Source of the DNA: CBDFKV01 sp965249035
GTDB lineage: Bacteria; Pseudomonadota; Gammaproteobacteria; Arenicellales; Poriferihabitantaceae
Assembly (NCBI GenBank): GCA_965249035.1
Contig: CBDFKV010000007.1
Span: 496,001-560,000 of the forward strand
DNA: 64,000 nucleotides
Direction: 5' to 3'
Shown here: positions 61,342 to 64,000 of the stretch, piece after piece
Layout of the letters: each line of letters opens with the position of its first letter
How positions within the stretch are numbered: position 1 is the first letter of the stretch
The notes under the pieces: generated by a model
Seen by the model: only the letters and a program-made list of their open reading frames with translations
Databases searched by the model: none
Told to the model about the DNA's origin: nothing
Translations under genes and position numbers: made by a program

Positions 61342-62261
61342 CACGCGCCCTCGTTCAACTTGCACTTAAACAGCTTCATCATCAGCAGCACAAATATAAT
61401 CGTCGACGCCAGTAAGAACACACCGTAAGCAGAACCACGTTGCCAGTTATTGCCCTGATTGAACCACTGATAAATAATCTGCGTGAACCACAAACTATTC
61501 GGTCCACCCAAAATTTGAGGTGCCGCCAAGGCGCCAGCTGTCAGCATGAAAACCATGGTTGCGCCGGAAGTGATACCAGGCTTGGCATAAGGGATGACGA
61601 CCCGCTTGTGAATCCGCCACCAAGGTGCGCCGAGATCACGCGCCGCTTCTATTTGATTTTTATCGAGGCTTTCAATGGCGTTATAAATCGGAAAAATCAT
61701 GAGCAAAATAAAGGCGTACGACAAGCCTGCGTACAGCGCATAATTTTCACGGATAAAGTCGATAGGGACTTCGGTCAATCCCAGCCATAGCAAGAATGAG
61801 TTGATTACCCCGCTCGAGCCGAGCATGATCTTAAACGCGAAAGCCCGAAGCAATTCGTTAACCCAATACGGCACGATGAGTGCCAACACCATTAACCGGC
61901 CCCAGCCACCTTTGGCGACATGTGCCAGGTAATAGGCAATCGGATAACACAGGATTAGGTCGAAAATCGTTACAAAAAATGCCGTTATCAGGGTACGCAC
62001 AAACACGCCCATATCGACTACGTTATAAGAGTCAGACGCTTGCTCACTACCAAAAATCAAAAACTTATAGTGCGAGAGTGTATACACATCTTTCGCTCCG
62101 CCAACTTCGGCTGGCGGCAAGTTGTATCGAAACGAAAAATCCAGCATGAATATCTGCGGCATGATGATGAGCATGCCCAGCCAGATCAACATTGATGCGA
62201 TTAGAAAGACAGAGATTCCCACTCCGTTTTTCAGTAAGAACTGCTTCCAATACTGAATCAT
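61341..62261 (-). CDS. ABC transporter permease, PotB-like
   Basis: First permease of the polyamine-type importer. The 306-residue protein has six to seven membrane helices and the EAA-like loop EAARDLGAPWWRIHKRVVIP that contacts the ATPase. The periplasmic N-terminal loop is long (about residues 35-80). Its stop overlaps the next permease start by one base; it follows the ATPase gene by 41 bases. Substrate class (spermidine/putrescine or related) is inferred from the whole operon. Confidence 0.9.
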   Translation of the reverse strand: MIQYWKQFLLKNGVGISVFLIASMLIWLGMLIIMPQIFMLDFSFRYNLPPAEVGGAKDVYTLSHYKFLIFGSEQASDSYNVVDMGVFVRTLITAFFVTIFDLILCYPIAYYLAHVAKGGWGRLMVLALIVPYWVNELLRAFAFKIMLGSSGVINSFLLWLGLTEVPIDFIRENYALYAGLSYAFILLMIFPIYNAIESLDKNQIEAARDLGAPWWRIHKRVVIPYAKPGITSGATMVFMLTAGALAAPQILGGPNSLWFTQIIYQWFNQGNNWQRGSAYGVFLLASTIIFVLLMMKLFKCKLNEGA

Positions 62262-62302
62262 AAAGTTCGCTTCCGGCTATTTAAACTGTCTGAGTGATGC
62301 TG

Positions 62303-63430
62303 TTAGGTATCATCAGCTAATTCACCCACTGGGGTAGCAATCGAGCGGTCAGCTTGGAACCCAAGTTTTACCCGCTCACCTTTGGTGTGACTCAAATCTC
62401 GACCGATATTGACGACAGACATTTTCAAGGTTCGTCCAGCGGCCATCCCTGAGGTGACCTCGGGTGTCTCTAGAAATACGTGCTGCAAACTACCTTCAAA
62501 CTCTTCTTGCTTGATAACGGCTTCAATTTGATTATCGAAGCTAGTACCATTCACAAACTCAAGTGATTCAGGGCGAACAAACACAAAAGCTTCGTCACCC
62601 ACCGACAATTGTGGTCTGCCTCCACTCTTAGCGTTGCGCGCACGTATTTGGCCTAAGCCAGAATCAACGACCACATAGTCGTCTTGAGTGCTGCTAACCT
62701 TTCCGGTTATCAAGTTATTCTCGCCAACAAAGGACGCAACAAAAGCTGTTTCGGGCTCGTTGTAAACCGAAGACCCATCGCCAACCTGTTCAATCACACC
62801 CTGGCTCATCACCGCAACATTATCGGACATTGCCAGTGCTTCGCCCTGATCGTGGGTAATGTAGATAAAGGTAATACCTACTCGCTGTTGGATCGCCCGC
62901 AACTCGGTACGCATGTGTTGGCGCAACTTCAAATCAAGTGCAGACAATGGCTCATCGAGCAGTAACACGTCAGGCTCCGCACATAAGGCGCGAGCAATGG
63001 CGACGCGTTGTCGCTGTCCGCCAGAGAGTTCAGTCACCATCTTATCGCCCTGATCAGACAAAGCAATTAGATCCAGCAGTTCATCCGCTTTTTTCATTCG
63101 CTCTTGCTTGCCAACGCCACGAACTTCTAACGAAAAGGTAATATTTTCCCAAACTTTCATCAATGGGAATAACGCAAGATTTTGAAAAATTAGCGCAGTA
63201 GGCCGATTATTAGGCCCGATCCCCGCCATGTCTTTGCCACCAATCAGCACGCGGCCTTCTGATGGCTTAAGAAATCCAGAAATTGCGCGGAGTATGGTGG
63301 TTTTACCGCAGCCAGAAGATCCTAGAAAACTAAAGAATTCGTTTTCTTTGATATGGATGTTGATGTCTCTAGCGGCCACAAATTGACCGAAACGAATCCA
63401 TACCTCTTCGAGTTGTACGTCAGCACTCAT
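62303..63430 (-). CDS. ABC transporter ATP-binding protein, PotA-like
   Basis: ATPase of the importer. The 375-residue protein has Walker A GSSGCGKTTILRA, the Q-loop, signature LSGGQRQRVAIARAL, Walker B VLLLDEPLSALD and the H-loop THD, then a C-terminal TOBE/OB regulatory region (SVGDEAFVFVRPESL). This is the CUT1/PotA subclass. It follows the binding-protein gene with 137 bases and a hairpin between them, consistent with lower expression than the binding protein. Confidence 0.92.
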   Translation of the reverse strand: MSADVQLEEVWIRFGQFVAARDINIHIKENEFFSFLGSSGCGKTTILRAISGFLKPSEGRVLIGGKDMAGIGPNNRPTALIFQNLALFPLMKVWENITFSLEVRGVGKQERMKKADELLDLIALSDQGDKMVTELSGGQRQRVAIARALCAEPDVLLLDEPLSALDLKLRQHMRTELRAIQQRVGITFIYITHDQGEALAMSDNVAVMSQGVIEQVGDGSSVYNEPETAFVASFVGENNLITGKVSSTQDDYVVVDSGLGQIRARNAKSGGRPQLSVGDEAFVFVRPESLEFVNGTSFDNQIEAVIKQEEFEGSLQHVFLETPEVTSGMAAGRTLKMSVVNIGRDLSHTKGERVKLGFQADRSIATPVGELADDT

Positions 63431-63527
63431 AGTTCGCGCCTCTATTGCCTATTGGGATGAATAGTCTTTCCCCATCCGAGCGTACAAAGTAGATATCAGT
63501 GCAGCCAAACAAGGAGTTAAGAAATCA

Positions 63528-63555
63528 AGCAACTCCCTATAAACGGGGAATTGCT
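63528..63555 (-). terminator. Attenuating hairpin between binding-protein and ATPase genes
   Basis: Minus strand AGCAATTCCC pairs with GGGAGTTGCT over ten bases with one G-U, then TGATTTCTT. The weak T-tract suggests partial read-through, giving more binding protein than membrane components. It could also protect the upstream mRNA end. Confidence 0.55.
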
Positions 63556-63567
63556 CGATCAGCTTTT

Positions 63568-63999
63568 TTACGCAGCGTTGAATTTATTGACAAATTCGGT
63601 GCGCACGTCAGCATACCATTGTGGTTCTTTCGGCCAAGGCCAAAGGTTGGCCAAAGCATCGCCTGGATAAACCGAAGCAAAGATATCGCCATACCCATCG
63701 CTAGCAAACTTATCAGCGCCTAGCACCGCAGAGTTATAACCATGACCTTTTCCACCCCAGGTATCGTCTTTACCACCGTCAATTGAGCGGCCGCCCACTT
63801 CAGGGTCAAAGCAATAATTAAGGAATTCGTAAACCGCATCGACGTTCTCAGCTTGACCTGATAGCGCCATGCCATCTACCCAAGCAAGCGAACCTTCTAT
63901 GGGAGCGCGATACTGTACAGGTTCCGAGTCTTTCATTAGCGTGATTGGCGGGCCGTCCCATGCCTGACCAACTACAACACCATCATTTAACAAGCCGTT
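63568..63999 (-). CDS. Extracellular solute-binding protein, PotD-like, N-terminus outside window
   Basis: The last 143 or so residues of the periplasmic binding protein of this importer. Visible features are VGQAWDGPPI, YRAPIEGSLAWVDGMALSG and the C-terminal NLWPWPKEPQWYADVRTEFVNKFNAA in shorter pieces; the GSLAWVDG segment is characteristic of PotD/PotF-type proteins. The signal peptide and first domain lie beyond base 64000. An internal TTG at 63993 is not the true start. It is the promoter-proximal gene of the transporter operon. Confidence 0.88.
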   Translation of the reverse strand, partial: NGLLNDGVVVGQAWDGPPITLMKDSEPVQYRAPIEGSLAWVDGMALSGQAENVDAVYEFLNYCFDPEVGGRSIDGGKDDTWGGKGHGYNSAVLGADKFASDGYGDIFASVYPGDALANLWPWPKEPQWYADVRTEFVNKFNAA

Positions 64000-64000
64000 T

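Noticed and set aside
1..64000. CRISPR arrays, complete insertion sequences, prophage or rRNA genes
   Set aside because: No regularly spaced direct repeats, transposase, phage structural gene or rRNA sequence was seen on either strand.

Overview
The window reads as chromosomal DNA of a free-living gammaproteobacterium of moderate G+C. Diagnostic neighbourhoods are truA-trpF-accD-folC-dedD-cvpA-purF, miaB-phoH(ybeZ)-ybeY-lnt, and a yafS-like methyltransferase-rnhA-dnaQ. I cannot place it below class. It carries no complete insertion sequence, prophage or CRISPR array; two tRNA genes (Val-GAC, Arg-ACG) are present.

Layout. 1-5809 (minus): purine, folate, fatty-acid and tryptophan housekeeping genes with truA first and purF cut by the window edge. 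5919-12907 (minus): a lower-glycolysis/pentose-phosphate cluster tkt-gap-pgk-pyk-fba with terminators after gap and fba. 13312-21351 (minus): a histidine phosphatase, a beta-CASP nuclease, bioY, lnt, ybeY, phoH, miaB and a lone GspC-like protein. 21508-29994 (plus): an isopropylmalate-dehydrogenase-like gene, then the complete propionyl-CoA to succinyl-CoA route (mutase, pccB, pccA, meaB, epimerase), with meaB and the epimerase translationally coupled to pccA. 30218-41816: a secreted rhodanese, tRNA-Val, an aminotransferase, dnaQ/rnhA/methyltransferase, an agmatinase-family gene, dapE, an orphan MbcA/ParS/Xre-type antitoxin, a two-component system, and a divergent MocR regulator/LysE exporter pair. 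41870-46160: two near-identical ~171-bp direct repeats bracket metZ, nosD and a hexaheme cytochrome gene. 46221-52096 (plus): the SOS mutagenesis cassette lexA-imuA-imuB-dnaE2. 52294-53361: an AT-richer gene for a wHTH / GHKL-ATPase / STAS-like protein beside tRNA-Arg. 53777-59743: argC, a DUF2868 membrane protein with its DUF3482 GTPase, a TauE-type permease and alanine dehydrogenase. 60049-63999 (minus): a spermidine/putrescine-type ABC transporter, with the binding protein cut by the window end.

Connections. bioY supplies biotin to the two biotin-dependent carboxylases seen here (accD, pccA/pccB). The propionate genes channel branched-chain amino acid, odd-chain and propionate carbon into succinyl-CoA. 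The ABC transporter and the agmatinase-family gene suggest polyamine or guanidino compound use.

The most interesting regulatory structures are: (1) a SAM-II riboswitch followed by an intrinsic terminator directly ahead of metZ; (2) an 18-bp palindrome overlapping the -10 of an apparently leaderless lexA, unlike the usual CTGT-N8-ACAG box; (3) three copies of a 13-bp motif (two direct, one inverted) covering the promoter of the wHTH/GHKL/STAS-like gene; (4) an 18-bp perfect inverted repeat in the pgk leader; and (5) three successive hairpins ahead of the methylmalonyl-CoA mutase gene. The best candidate for an undescribed system is the autoregulated wHTH/GHKL/STAS-like module at 52232-53361.
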